64,000 bases of DNA from Siderastrea siderea (lineage: Eukaryota > Cnidaria > Anthozoa > Scleractinia > Rhizangiidae), in contig OZ034970.1 of assembly GCA_964030785.1 (NCBI GenBank), positions 36,211,943-36,275,942 of the forward strand, in the 5' to 3' direction. Of the stretch, positions 24,701 to 33,014 are shown in pieces. Each line of letters starts with the position of its first letter. The first letter of the stretch is position 1. Below the pieces are notes generated by a model, which saw only the letters and a program-made list of their open reading frames with translations, searched no databases and was not told the DNA's origin. The position numbers were made by a program, and so were the translations under genes.

Positions 24701-27700
24701 CGACGGTCGACAGATCATTAAAATTTAGTCTGATTAGTGAGGTTTTCAGATACGTAAACAGGGCTTGAAATAACGGCCGGTCAACGGACAATGTCCGGTC
24801 AAAAATAGGTTTTGTCCGGTCAAATCCTTGGATGGCCGGACAATTTGTCCGGTCGTTTACGCTTGTAAAGAAAAATTCAATGCGGATCTTCAGGTTTTAA
24901 ATTTTTATAGGTTCAACATTATTGGCGTTTGTGAATAAAAAGGGGAAAAGACAGAGATACTACCAGACCAAGAACTTTTAAAAAATGATTCATAATAGTG
25001 GTTGTAAAATTTCCGGTGGTTGCAAATCTTCGCTTTGTCGTTCATCAAGCCGTCACCGCAAATTAGCGGGTCTTCCGGAGTAGCGTGTGTAGCAGTATGA
25101 ATTACTATATTCTTATAATATATAGTCCGCTTGGATTTTGTAAACGTGACGTGAGAAGCATAACAATGCCTCTCAGATTCTCGGGCAACACTCAGCGAGA
25201 ACACCCTTAGCCACCTGATAAGAGTCAAAATGGAAGGTCCCCCTTTTCAAGGTTACGACACTACACCAGCCATTCACTTGTGGGTAACGAGCGCCACTCG
25301 CCCTCCGAACCAAAGCAAGAGGAAATCGTACAAGGCCCGAGAGTTTGCGAAAAGGGGAATGGTCTTGATTGATTGTTCTTCAACTGAAGAAGATTCCGAT
25401 TCAGATAATGAGGACGAATTAGAAGACAGAGCAATAGATTTAATAAAAGACACAGGAGTGGATCAGTAGGCTCCCGAACATTGTATATATTTTTGGCGTT
25501 GATATGTTTTTGTTTCACTTAAAACCACAACAAAGTGCTTTCATTTCCTTAATTGCACAACGTTGATGTAATTCCAGTAATTCCAAATGGCCAAATAGTC
25601 ATCCATAAAAGTTGTGATTCATATCGTCTCTAAAAACGCTGAAACGGAACAAATCATTCATCACTTCCGGCACGCCCCTGATAAATACTTGGTTACCAAG
25701 CTTTTTGGTGATTATTGGATTCACGGGTATTACTTCGCAAGGCAATGTTTTCCTCAGGCAGTATAGACTTGAAATTGACAACGAGTAGCAAAATTAGGTT
25801 GCCATTCAAGTATTCCAAATGAAAAAAGAGAGTTGCCTGTTGGTATCATTTCCCCGACCCCTTTTAATAAGATATAGTACTGAAACATTTCAAGATTCAA
25901 GCTTATTCATTCTAAGCTTACTTTGTAGCAAATCAGTGGATATGGATTCTACTTGTAAGAGTTTCTTGTTGTATATTCACATCAGTTAGCTTGTATTATT
26001 ATGAGGATCAACTAGATCGCAGGCTTCAATTTCATCAACTTCATAGCTTTAGTAGGTATCAAAATTTAACGGTATAGAAGACATAGAACTGAAGCGATAG
26101 ATGCATGCACAAATGTAATATTGATTTTGCCGAACGTTGTGGCTGTACCATGCATTCCACTTTTCCTGCAATGAGTTCGAGGCTCCATGTACAATAAAGG
26201 CTTAGAAAATGTACTTGTTTGATATGTAAACATCATGCTGCAGGGGGAGGGGGGGAATTTTGTAGAGATATGGCGTAACGGAGATTTGTCCGGCCAAAAA
26301 TGGGTGGTGTCCGAGCAAAAATAAGTTTGACCGGACAACTTGACCGGCGCCAGCCGGGAAATTATTTCAAGCCCTGCGTAAATTACCGCTTGAGTTTTTG
26401 CTTGAATTATTCTTCGGGCCAAAACAAGTGTCCACGAGAAGGGCTAACCACAGACACCCCAAGGTTATGCTGTGAGAGTTAGCGAGGTATTGTACCGTGT
26501 TACCAAATAACCATAATTATTAGGGAGCTTAAGCAACCACGACGGCAACGCCAAGAAAAACGTCTCTTAAAAAATGACTTCCCAGTCTTTTAGACTTCTT
26601 TGCGATTATTCCAATTCATTCAATTTGTCTAATATACACAAACTATCAGGGAGCTGAATTTGTAAGGACGGGGTACTGTTCAGGGAGCGAAACAATTATT
26701 CACCATCGTGTGTTCACGTTCTACTCAAAACTTTTAGGGGCCGATTACATGGCGAATTTCAGCCCGGTTAGCCTGGCTAAGATTTCAGCTCGGCTTCCTG
26801 AACAAATCTTCTTAAAAAGATTACATGAAGAGAGTTTCAGCCCGGTCAAACGGGCTGAAAAACCTCATTTAATCGCATTCAAATTTCAGCCCGGGCTGAA
26901 ATATGAACGCAGGTATGCGCACCGCTTGAGTTGTGAATGTAAAACGCTTTCCTACAGACGTTTCCCGCCCAGTTTAAAGCATTGCGCCCGGGCTGAAATT
27001 CATCATGTAATCGCAAGAAAATTTGAGGGCGGTGGGCGGACCGAAATTTCAGCCCGGGCTGAAATTCGCCATGTAATCGGCCCCTTAATTTGGTCATTCA
27101 CGTTGTAGTTGTGCACAGAACGGCTAAAAAATGTACCAAGAAGTATAACGCACGTGTAGAGTCATTGTTTTGCTAAATAACCTTTTGTTTTGTGACGTTC
27201 TCGTTAGCCGTCGCCGTCGTGTTTGCTGAAGCTCCCTAATGGCTGGTTCAGGGTAGTCTCAATAAATAGTGATGTGGCTCCTTTTGCTGATCTAACGTGG
27301 TTTAAGCGTTAGATTAGCAAAACACCAAACAGAAAGCAAGCATACCGTGGAATAAAGTAAGACATTGTTATTGATTTGAATCTGTCACCACAATTTCCAT
27401 TCAAATTCTTATAATTCCAACCATAAACGGTACAGCACATAGCTGATCCTCACATCATGAGCTTGGGGGGCCTGTGCTGTAACAGAACACCCGAGGTATG
27501 TTTTTCATGTCACGTGACTAACTGCGTTTGCTGTTGTTGCAGCGATGGAGCAAGCGTTGTCCATCATGTGTGTAGCCGCACAAAGGGAACCTAATCAGGT
27601 ATGTGCCCCAATATCAGCATGTGCGTTCTCCTCACTGTTCTTCGAATGATTATTATAGTAATAGTTTGGAGAATATGCTGAAACTTCAAGACAGTTCCTC

Positions 27701-30700
27701 GTTGGTGATCATATCCTTTATTCTCATTACCTGTGTGTTTGATCGAGTAATGATAATGTGAGGAGAATTTAGATCTTTATCGCTACTTGGGCCTAAAGCT
27801 TAACGGGTTAAAAATTACTTCTAACCAGGCAAAACAACTTGTGTCTCGCTATCTTTATCTTTCCGAACGTTGTCGCGAAAGAATCCGAATAGTTTCAGTT
27901 AGTTATTATCCAACAATGTTAGACACTTATTATCTCTCTTTTTGTTTTTGTTTTGTTTTCTTAGTCTTTCCAGGAGAGGAAGCTATCGATGGTGGAAACA
28001 TCAAGCCTTGGTAAGAGTAACAGATTTATCTTAATGACCCTGTGTTTTTGTTTTGCACGAGTAGAATAAGTCTATTTTCACGCTTCCCCATCTCCTTACA
28101 CCCGCTTTGCGAAGTCCGGCGCGGTCCATAGCATGTTTCACAGAAAAAGTAACATTCAGTGATCTCCTATACATTAACATGATTGTAAGTGGCGGCTACA
28201 AAAATCTCAGTTGTTACACACATGATTATGGAAAATGCTGCTGACGGTTATTAAGCAGGTAGACGTTTCACGAAGGGAAAAACAGTCATTCACATTTCAC
28301 ACCAAAGCAGTAAGGAAATTACCCTGGGTACCAGATCGCGCGTGGCCGTGCGCGCGAGAGCAGCCTCTGACAAATAGTGTACTGACATATAGGGTACAAA
28401 CCGTCGCCATCTTGTTTTGGGGTGGCGAGGGGGCCTGGGTGTAAAAAATTACAGTAATTGTTTGGGATTTTGGCCGACCTTGAACCTATGTGACTCCGCT
28501 CAAATGGGTCGTACTGTGAAGCGCTCATTCTTTTAAAAAGGCATTTCTTCCTGGCCTCCCACGCAGACGCTTTTAGGGTTAAAACGCGTGGCGAAACCCT
28601 AAGAGCGTCTGCGTGGGAGGCCAATTTCTCCCATAATTACTTCCTTCAAATGCAGAGGGCAGATTAGGGCTCTTCCGGCCGTAAACAATGATAACGTTTT
28701 AACTTCATACAATCCCTTCTAATCAAATTGTGAAAATAAGTTTGAGTTGAAGAGCGACGTGATAAAAAATTCTAATGACAGTTTGCTAACGTAGTGTCAC
28801 TAATGAAAATTTCACTCAGGTGGGTGATAAAATTAGTTGATGTAAAAATGTTAAATTTAAATAAATTTTGACAGTTTACTAACGTCGTTATGTCTGTCAT
28901 GTTAGTTTGTTCGTTCAGGTGAATGATACAATTATTTGCTTTAAAATAATGTGAAAATTTAGACGGAAAATCCGTCAATTTCGAGTGAATTTACAGCGGC
29001 TCAAAATCGAACAAAATGCTGCAGATACATATACCATAATTTTCCTTCTCCAACCAAGATGGGATGGTTGCCCATGAAAAGGCCCATTCCCGGCTCCCGA
29101 AAATACGCCATAGCACTCTTTATTTCATGACTGTCGAGGAGGCGTATAACATTAGGGAAGGTACGTTTTTTCTTGGGGGGGGGGGGGGGAGGGCTGGGGC
29201 CTCAGAGGGGAGGGTCATCAGTGAAAGTGAGCACCAAAAGGGGAGGGCCATACCTCATGTGAGCTATTCAAGGGAGGGTCACACATCTTTTCCAGAATTT
29301 TTTAATGAGAATTTTTGTGATGTTGCTTTCTATTTTTCTTACAAATTAAGTTTTTCTTTTCACCTACTTTGATTTAATTTGGTGTTTTATTATAGGTACT
29401 AGGTTACATTTTTACATGTGTATTATGCCATGGCACATAGTTTTTCTCGGAGGACTCGTGTCCTTTTGCGTCCGTATCGAGAAGTACTTGACTCAGGTGT
29501 CGTTTCTTCAGCTTCTTGCTGTTGGCTATCTGCTGCCTGATCTCCTGAGCCGTTTAGTTCTGAAGAGTTACTAGTAGATCCAACAATGCGCTCTACCCTG
29601 TCGGAAATGTCGGAAATATTTGTTTTTGAGAGGCAGATTTCGCATGCTAAACAACTAAACCTTTCTGTTAAAGTAACCAACAGCAATGCCGGCTAGTCGG
29701 AGAAAGAAGCGCGTGTATTTTCCCTTAGATATTTTATGTTCAAAACTTTTATAATACTCAAATACTTCCATATTCAAACTTCAGCTATAAAACGTAAATA
29801 TCCCACAATGATTGTTCGCATTTTCCTTGTTTCAGCACGCACACATTCAATATCGAGATATATTCATATTCAAACACTTTGCGTTCACAAGCGAAACGTT
29901 CTGAGGTTTCTACAGCATGGAACATACCATGTTGTAGTGAGGGGAGGGTCGCGCTTTTGTCAGTCACCTAAAGGTGGGGGGTCAGGAGTTTTTTAATTAA
30001 AACGCAAGGGAGGGCCAACACTTTTTTGGGAAAAAAATACCAAAATTCCCCAGCCCTCCCCCCCCCAAGAAAAAACGTACCTTCCCTTAGGGACTTTAAG
30101 ATGCGGTGACTACGGACTACAGACTACGGTTGGACGCGCCTTTTTCTTTGGCTGAAACACTGAGCCGAGTACTCAACGAGTGGCGCGAAAATACGAAGTT
30201 AAGACCCCCGACTACCGACAACAGACTAAGCGTGACTATCAGGCTTTCTGGGGGGGGGGGGGGGGAGAAGAGAGAGGGAGAGAGAAGGGGAAAGCGTTCG
30301 TCCCCCCCCCCCCGAGGGCCTGATAGTCAGGCTACAATAGACTACGAACGAAGAGCGAAGGTCAATTCTACACTTAACAGATAAAATGTCTTTTAAAAAG
30401 GTTCGAGATGCTCTGGTTTTGAGTTGTAATCGTCCCACTGCAAGTCAAAATGTAATTGCACGTGAGGCTTGCATGCAAGCTTAACCAAATTTTCAGGGCT
30501 AGCTTTCAAATTACTTTGCTTGCGAAAATTTTTTCAGAAGCAAATTTGACGTATTTTACCAAATTAGTTACTTCTCAACTTGAAGGGAAGCCATTTCTAT
30601 TTAGAAAGAGGAAAGCGAAGAGTTGATATTACAAACTATATTCAAAGCATCAAATTTAATTTCATTCTGGAAAACAACGCGGCGGTCAAAATCAGTAAAC

Positions 30701-31171
30701 AGAGTAAGCGCTGCATTTTTCGCTGTTCTGAGTTCATAAGCACTTGAAATTATTCCAAATGCGTATTGGTTTGTATTTCAAGCGTTACAGTATAGGAGGT
30801 GCTCAATTTTCTAACTTTGGACTATTTTTTCATACCATGTTCAGTTCCTCGTACTAAAAAACGCTGCACTACGTGAAATCCTTCCATTACGCACCGTCGT
30901 GAGCTTGCGACGGTGGGGACGACAGAACACACGTGTCTCGTCCGAGTCCTAAAGTGCCTCTCGTCCGTAGTCCGTAGACATCGCATCTTAAAGTCCCTAT
31001 TGTCTAACCGAAGTGAATATAGATATACGTAAATCTTTTCTTATAGGGTCAGGCCAAAAGTGGAGAGAATTTAAAATGAGAGCTCGTCGAAATTCTTGGG
31101 CAGTGGAGCACAGAAACCAGTTTCCAGTCCCGCCCGCGGAATCCGATGAGGAAGACGAGGACACCCCTTGA
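644..31171 (+). CDS. CEP170: CEP170-like centrosomal protein (3' portion of a multi-exon gene)
   Basis: CEP170-family proteins are FHA-domain proteins of the mother-centriole subdistal appendages that bind microtubules. Exons supported by splice sites and continuous phase: 644-719, 4232-4484, 9999-10115, 11650-11882, 12611-12636, 13349-14098, 14861-15024, 15913-15976, 17402-17518, 19720-19802, 20137-20851, 21246-21733, 22014-22099, 23891-24008, 24477-24528, 27543-27598, 27965-28010 and 31047-31171 (TGA). A further exon, 1765-1880, is tentative. Family landmarks: the FHA segment GTFVN-like to RFGY; VPEE followed by GTPLYGQPPWWG; the WVQQWANS motif (compare RWVSQWAS); Ser/Arg-rich middle; and a C-terminal helix EIAGIFRNLRKVE that matches the CEP170 EISSILQELKRVE segment. 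About 1,160 codons are in frame from 4232 onward. The N-terminal exons lie outside the window, and the join between 719 and 4232 is unresolved. Confidence 0.9.
1765..1880 (+). CDS. Tentative exon of the CEP170-like gene
   Basis: This GC-richer island has a good acceptor (GTTTTTCAG) and a CAG/GTTAGA donor. Two frames are open. One enters in phase 0 and leaves in phase 2, which joins correctly to the exon at 4232. The other enters in phase 1, which would join the FHA exon as FGYDT, but leaves in phase 0 and does not fit 4232. Neither product is recognised. It could be a real exon whose partner is missed, or a chance open stretch. Confidence 0.35.
4232..4484 (+). CDS. Probable CEP170-like exon with no vertebrate counterpart recognised
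   Basis: This 253-nt exon enters in phase 2 after TGTGTGAG and leaves in phase 0 at ACA/GTAAGC. It encodes about 84 residues (ERILYGPKWISIEETG to LLKPEEAVIT) with alternating hydrophobic and charged residues, as in a small beta-rich domain. It splices in phase to 9999. I do not recognise it in vertebrate CEP170. It may be a lineage-specific insert after the FHA domain, or part of a separate gene. Confidence 0.6.
5370..5830. repeat. Degenerate GGGTACTCCC-family repeat
   Basis: The stretch begins near GGGGTACTCTC and ends in a C-tract (CCCCCCCTCCCCCC). It contains phrases such as AAAGGGGTTCAATTT that recur at 6700-7090, 10950-11200 and 16005-16430. It looks like an old copy of a multi-copy repeat in the long intron 4485-9998. 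No coding sequence is evident. Confidence 0.45.
6705..7090. repeat. GGGTACTCCC-family repeat copy
   Basis: The copy starts at a G-tract followed by GTACTCCC, and includes GGGTATGGTTTTC and ACGGGGTATCGATTTC, shared almost word for word with the copy at 16005. It ends near a C-rich stretch. It is intronic. Open frames across it are not conserved. Confidence 0.5.
8578..8754. mobile_element. Short TIR element (MITE), about 177 bp
   Basis: The left arm (8578-8613), GTTCCAGAAAATATCCATAC..., is the inverse of the right arm (8721-8754), ...GTATGGATATTTTCTGGAAC, with few mismatches over about 35 bp. Target duplications are unclear. It produces the overlapping 160-170 codon minus-strand open frames in this stretch, which are not genes. 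Confidence 0.75.
9051..9439. mobile_element. hAT-like MITE with 8-bp target duplication
   Basis: The ends CCCAGGGGGGTACTC and GAGTACCCCCCCTGGG are inverted, with about 36 bp of TIR continuing into GTATACATGACGGGGGG. The 8-bp duplication TTTCCATC sits at 9043-9050 and 9440-9447. Eight-bp duplications fit the hAT superfamily. The interior has runs of AAAAAAATAC. A second, inverted copy starts at 63828. Confidence 0.85.
9999..11882 (+). CDS. CEP170: Two CEP170-like exons: Ser/Asp linker and His/Pro-rich segment
   Basis: Exon 9999-10115 (39 codons, phase 0 to 0) is a polar linker rich in Ser, Gln and Asp. Exon 11650-11882 is His/Pro/Tyr-rich (HPYPHYPYMAPMYHHPPP) with a CHCPSC pair and ends in phase 2 at GTCAG/GTGAGT. 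Both have clean AG/GT borders and no stop in the used frame. The composition suggests a disordered insert between the FHA domain and the VPEE-GTPLYG block. The intervening intron carries a hAT-like remnant, a copy of the GGGTACTCCC repeat family and a small MITE. Confidence 0.75.
10427..10739. mobile_element. Old hAT-like MITE remnant
   Basis: The left edge CTGGGTTTGTACGC and the right edge GGGTATGAACCCTG are imperfect inverses of a CAGGGTTC-type end. The interior carries repeated CATGGAAAA/CTGGAAAA phrases seen in coral dispersed repeats. No clear target duplication was found. Confidence 0.4.
10948..11190. repeat. GGGTACTCCC-family repeat, diverged copy
   Basis: It shares the order CTATATAAG, AAGGGTATGATTTTC and TTTTGATCTGAAA with the better copy at 16005, but is more diverged. 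It abuts the MITE at 11195. Confidence 0.4.
11195..11410. mobile_element. MITE, TTAACCCTTT family, copy 1
   Basis: The ends are TTAACCCTTTAAGCC and GGGGCGTAAAGGATTAA (inverted, imperfect). The interior shares TTTCTCCTTG and TGTCTTGATGTCT with a second copy at 57503-57715. This is a small non-autonomous element of unknown superfamily, possibly TA- or TTAA-targeting. Confidence 0.65.
12174..12505. repeat. Long CCTT/CTTT polypyrimidine array
   Basis: About 330 bp of nearly pure pyrimidine on the plus strand, mostly (TTCC)n with CCTCCC and TTCTTTTC interruptions that recur about 110 bp apart. All six-frame open readings here (FLPS or KEGR repeats) are artefacts. It lies upstream of the microexon at 12611. 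Confidence 0.95.
12611..12636 (+). CDS. CEP170: 26-nt microexon of the CEP170-like gene
   Basis: The exon lies between TTCTTGTCAG and GTAGG. The previous exon leaves in phase 2 and the next (13349) needs phase 1. Only this 26-nt insertion, which adds RPRLQRPLS, converts one to the other, and it then gives ...SVPEEKFEV, restoring the conserved VPEE. Direct joining of 11882 to 13349 would read a stop at the second codon. It lies about 110 bp after the long CCTT array. Confidence 0.75.
13349..14098 (+). CDS. CEP170: CEP170 exon with the GTPLYGQPPWWG signature
   Basis: This 750-nt exon enters in phase 1 and leaves in phase 1 at TCATCAG/GTAAAT. It begins VPEEKFEVKVKGTPLYGQ, followed by PPWWG and an acidic stretch. 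This matches the post-FHA block of vertebrate CEP170/CEP170B, the strongest family signature in the window. The remainder is Ser/Lys-rich and includes a KKKKLTRKDALEMAQRRHG helix and an IPFIPDYDEIPERP motif that recurs in form with the IPTK repeats of vertebrate CEP170 (inference). Confidence 0.9.
14364..14648. mobile_element. MITE with CCAAT-containing interior, about 285 bp
   Basis: The ends AGAGCAGTTTTCAA and TTTGAAAACCGCTCT are inverted, and GTGTCG/CGACAC extends the TIR. Flanks ATT and ATC give no clean target duplication. The interior has inverted CCAAT motifs (CTGATTGGTT and AACCAATCAG). It is intronic in the CEP170-like gene. Confidence 0.7.
14861..17518 (+). CDS. CEP170: Three CEP170 exons including the WVQQWANS motif
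   Basis: Exons 14861-15024, 15913-15976 and 17402-17518 are joined in phase. The first is Ser-rich with an RRLGVATRGSPSSS stretch. The second encodes SLSPAPLPSWVQQWANSVDL, related to the conserved WVSQWASLA segment of CEP170. The third is Ser-rich and starts at a tandem acceptor (CAGCAG), so positions 17399 or 17402 are both usable and differ by one Ala codon. Confidence 0.8.
15065..15140. mobile_element. 76-bp hairpin MITE, TAGCCTG family
   Basis: The ends TAGCCTGTGAACAGG and CCTGTTCACTGACAGGCTA form an inverted repeat with a 4-nt indel. A 9-bp direct repeat GTTTGGGAT flanks it exactly (15056-15064 and 15141-15149). Same length and same duplication size as the element at 37958. Confidence 0.85.
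16005..16435. repeat. GGGTACTCCC-family repeat with (AAT) and nested filler
   Basis: It runs from GGGGGTACTCCC to GGGGGTACCCCTCC. The outer parts carry the AAAGGGTATGGTTTTC and GGTCTGAAA phrases of the family. The middle (about 16210-16340) is AT-rich and may be a later insertion. It is intronic. Confidence 0.5.
18770..18970. repeat. Dispersed repeat with GTTCGTTATAA phrases
   Basis: The stretch from GGGGTTCAGGGGAACCCC to TATCAGGGTTGCACTG has inverse-like ends and internal GGGGTTCGTTATAT/GGGGTTCTTATAT phrases. It is probably an old mariner-type MITE; boundaries are uncertain. Confidence 0.4.
19720..21733 (+). CDS. CEP170: CEP170 Ser/Arg-rich central exons
   Basis: Exons 19720-19802, 20137-20851 (715 nt) and 21246-21733 (488 nt) all have strong AG and GT borders and continuous phase. 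They encode a basic, Ser-rich region (SRSKTMSAAIDRRS, RRRGLGSSTSDDSD, RPNKTAMLRAHNSRE) comparable to the microtubule-binding Ser/Arg region of CEP170. An acidic stretch and a Pro-rich tail ending QWGVTDK follow. A small CTTC array lies in the 20852-21245 intron. Confidence 0.85.
20938..20976. repeat. Short (CTTC)n array
   Basis: About nine CTTC units in the 20852-21245 intron, related in sequence to the large array at 12174. Confidence 0.85.
22014..31171 (+). CDS. CEP170: CEP170 C-terminal exons, including the helix region and stop codon
   Basis: Exons 22014-22099, 23891-24008, 24477-24528, 27543-27598, 27965-28010 and 31047-31171 are short and in phase. They encode PVEDLMLSSIHAF, then EIAGIFRNLRKVELRLR joined to TMEQALSIMC (compare the vertebrate RVEKQLQAINAMI helix), and an acidic tail ESDEEDEDTP before TGA at 31169-31171. 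Introns between them hold the large mobile elements listed separately: a foldback at 22160, a hAT-like element at 24759, and nested elements at 26520 and 29151. Confidence 0.85.
22160..23802. mobile_element. 1.64-kb foldback element with about 600-bp inverted arms
   Basis: The left arm (22160 to about 22760) starts TTAAGAGCGACTTTCAGT, and the right arm (about 23215-23802) ends ACTGAAAGTCGCTCTTAA. Matching inverted landmarks occur in order through both arms (AAATCGATT, AAGCGCTT, TAGTACTGATTTTCA/TGAAAATCAGTACTA, GAACAAGTC/GACTTGTTC, AAATGGGGCTTA). Arms are perhaps 80% identical by eye. The centre is unrelated single-copy sequence with no transposase seen. It fills most of the CEP170 intron 22100-23890. 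Confidence 0.8.
24759..26376. mobile_element. 1.6-kb hAT-like element, decayed
   Basis: The ends CAGGGCTTGAAATAA and TTATTTCAAGCCCTG are perfect 15-bp inverses. Flanks share CGTAAA (24753-24758 and 26377-26382). Subterminal repeats of TGTCCGG/CCGGACA occur at both ends. CAGGG ends are typical of hAT elements. The interior contains an 80-codon plus-strand fragment (25230-25469) but no full transposase, so it is a deleted or decayed copy. It sits in CEP170 intron 24529-27542. Confidence 0.8.
25230..25469 (+). pseudogene. Possible C-terminal fragment of a hAT-type transposase
   Basis: The 79-residue open frame contains PAIHLWVTSATRPPNQSKR followed by an acidic tail. The position inside a hAT-like element and the HLW motif near a basic Pro/Asn stretch are compatible with the end of a hAT transposase, but I cannot confirm homology. 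No upstream coding region is seen. Confidence 0.35.
26522..27238. mobile_element. AGGGAGCTTAAG-type TIR element, split by a younger insertion
   Basis: The ends AGGGAGCTTAAGCAACCACG and CGTGTTTGCTGAAGCTCCCT are inverted over about 30 bp (ACGACGGCAACG/CGTCGCCGTCGT). The sequence style matches the element at 30089. The target duplication is unclear. Another complete element (26737-27084) lies inside it, so this one is older. Confidence 0.7.
26737..27084. mobile_element. Harbinger-like MITE with TTA duplication, nested
   Basis: The ends GGGGCCGATTACATGGCGAA and TTCGCCATGTAATCGGCCCC are perfect inverses. The flanks are TTA at 26734-26736 and 27085-27087. A 3-bp TWA duplication is the hallmark of PIF/Harbinger. 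The interior contains several GGGCTGAAATT repeats in both orientations. It is inserted in the older element at 26522. Confidence 0.85.
28553..28622. mobile_element. 70-bp hairpin MITE, GGCCTCCCACGC type
   Basis: The 28-bp arms 28553-28580 and 28595-28622 are inverse with one mismatch, around a 14-nt loop. Its relative at 43684-43776 starts TAGCCTCCCACGCAG. No clean target duplication was seen. Confidence 0.85.
29155..30086. mobile_element. Harbinger-like element with TTA duplication, 932 bp
   Basis: The ends GGGAAGGTACGTTTTTTCTT and AAGAAAAAACGTACCTTCCC are perfect inverses. TTA sits at 29152-29154 and 30087-30089. G- and C-tracts lie inside each end. It carries an 87-codon minus-strand open frame (29423-29686) rich in Ser, Glu and Thr that I do not recognise. 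It is inserted exactly at the left edge of the element at 30089. Confidence 0.85.
30089..30998. mobile_element. AGGGACTTTAAG-type TIR element, 910 bp
   Basis: The ends AGGGACTTTAAGATGCG and CGCATCTTAAAGTCCCT are inverse, extended by GACTACGGACTAC/GTAGTCCGTAG. Its original target duplication ATT is at 29151-29153 (now displaced by the nested Harbinger-like element) and 30999-31001. An internal hairpin occupies about 30236-30326. No transposase was recognised. It ends 45 bp before the last CEP170 exon. Confidence 0.8.
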
Positions 31172-33014
31172 ATTGGTTATCCAAACAAAGTGATTTAGGA
31201 GCCGTAAAAATTTCGAGATGCAATGATGACAAATCCACAATTTGAATTAAGCAAGTTTTTATGCAGCACGCGAGAATACTCGTGAATGCGCGATTTCTTC
31301 CAAACCCTATGTCGACCCTTCAGGAGATCCCTTGGCTTGGTCTTTGCGATTTTACTTTGGTGTCTCTGTGAAGTGTTGACGAAATCAGTGACAAATCAGC
31401 GTTTCTCGGTTACTTTGCAGAGAGATCACTCGTTTATTTTGATGTTTCATGACAGGGAAATTCCGAGGCTCTTGCCTGACACTGTGACAGCATTTATGCG
31501 TTGTAGCAGTATTATCTCCTAGAAGATGCATGTGTACGGACAAGTTTTGGTTTGAATGAATATGAACAAATTCCAAAAAAAAATTGAAAATGAATTGTTT
31601 CCCTGCCTTGTGCGCGCACAAGATAATTTTATTTTCCTGAGAAGAAAATAATTTTCTTTAGGAAGTTGTAAAAAGTTTCTTTACCCCATTTTGTGTTAAA
31701 AATGGTGTCCTGTGTCTCGTTTGAAGCAGCACAGGAACCCAAGGTGAAGAAGAAAACTAAACTAATAATAATTATATAAAGAAAAAGACGCTGTAAAATT
31801 TAAAATATTTAATTGTTTAATGTCCGTAAATCAATGATGTACATATTGGTTGGTATCATTGAAATTAAGGAAAAATAAATATGCCCATGCCTGCCTTAGC
31901 TGTTGTTTGTGAAGTCTTTAGTTGGTAGTAAACTGTGCTACAAACGAACTCTATGGAAATGTTATACTCCTCTAGACCTCTTCCCAATCCTTGTGTTTCG
32001 TTTGAGATTCCCAGTATTTCAAGTCATCCATTCTGTTTTATGCGATTTGAGAATCTTTGTTCGTGTGAGTGTCAGAGTTGCCTAAACCTATTTCGCAGAA
32101 TCCGTGTTGTTTGTTACTTTAGAAATGGCACGGACATTTTGTTGACGTTAAAAAGTTTTAACAAGCTAATAAATAACCTAACGTTGGTTTATTCCCAAAA
32201 ATTGCACCGCTAATTATATCCCGAGGTTTTGACACATGCGATCAGTTTTGATGCAACTTTTGTCGCACTTTTCGATGCAATTTCTTTCGCGCTCAAGTTG
32301 CATCATTACATCACGTGTGTAAACTAGCGGCGATTTCAGTGCGATTTCTGTGCGATTTGTTGCCACGATATCCCACATGTTTCGAACATGTTCGAAACTT
32401 GATGCAACTTGGCAGCGATTTATGGGAAATTGCGGCAAACATCGCACCCTGAATTCGTAGCGAAATCGCCGCTAGTTTACACTTGCGACAAAAGTTGCAT
32501 TGGAGCGCATCAAAAATCGCACCGCTAATTATATCCCGAGGTTTTGACGCATGCGATTTTTGATGCAGCGGGCCTTTAGACTAATTTCTGGCCCTATCTT
32601 TCGACGGACAAAGACCTTTTTTCATGTCGATCACTATTAGAGTTGCCTAAACCTTTTTTGGACGGAAACTTTCCCAGCATCTGTGTTATTCTGCCCTTTA
32701 GAAAGGGAGCGAACATTAAGTGTTTCAACAAAAAACTTAATTTCGATTTAAATAGAAAGATGTACTTTTTTTGTTTTTGTTTGTTTGTTTTGTTTTTGGT
32801 TTAGCCCTACATTGCAAATTTGTACATTGCAAAATATACCTCACGTACTTGGACATTTGCATGCGGTGGGGTACTTTTAGCCACTATCGCCTTTACCTGC
32901 GCTCACGGAATTTGCAATGCAACTCAATCCTGTCCATTTTTTTGTTAGTGAGTTTGTTTGTTTGTTTAACGCCTCAAAATACGTAATCGAACAATTAACT
33001 CTCAGTCACATTTA
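31172..33014. other. Convergent intergenic region: CEP170 3' UTR and repeats
   Basis: Candidate CEP170 polyadenylation signal AATAAA at 31874-31879, about 700 bp after the stop. A foldback/direct-repeat unit occupies 32204-32557 (listed separately). Short open frames are AT-rich and show no conserved motif. Confidence 0.6.
32204..32557. repeat. Hairpin flanked by about 39-bp direct repeats
   Basis: GCACCGCTAATTATATCCCG and its continuation to CATGCGAT occurs at 32204-32242 and 32519-32557 with one or two differences. Between them, a perfect 21-bp inverted repeat lies at 32317-32337 and 32462-32482. Repeated GCGATTT/TGATGCAACTT words occur throughout. This is probably a MITE relic. Confidence 0.7.

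Noticed and set aside
30226..30384. Overlapping frames around the G- and C-tracts
   Set aside because: They arise from the internal hairpin of the 30089-30998 element.
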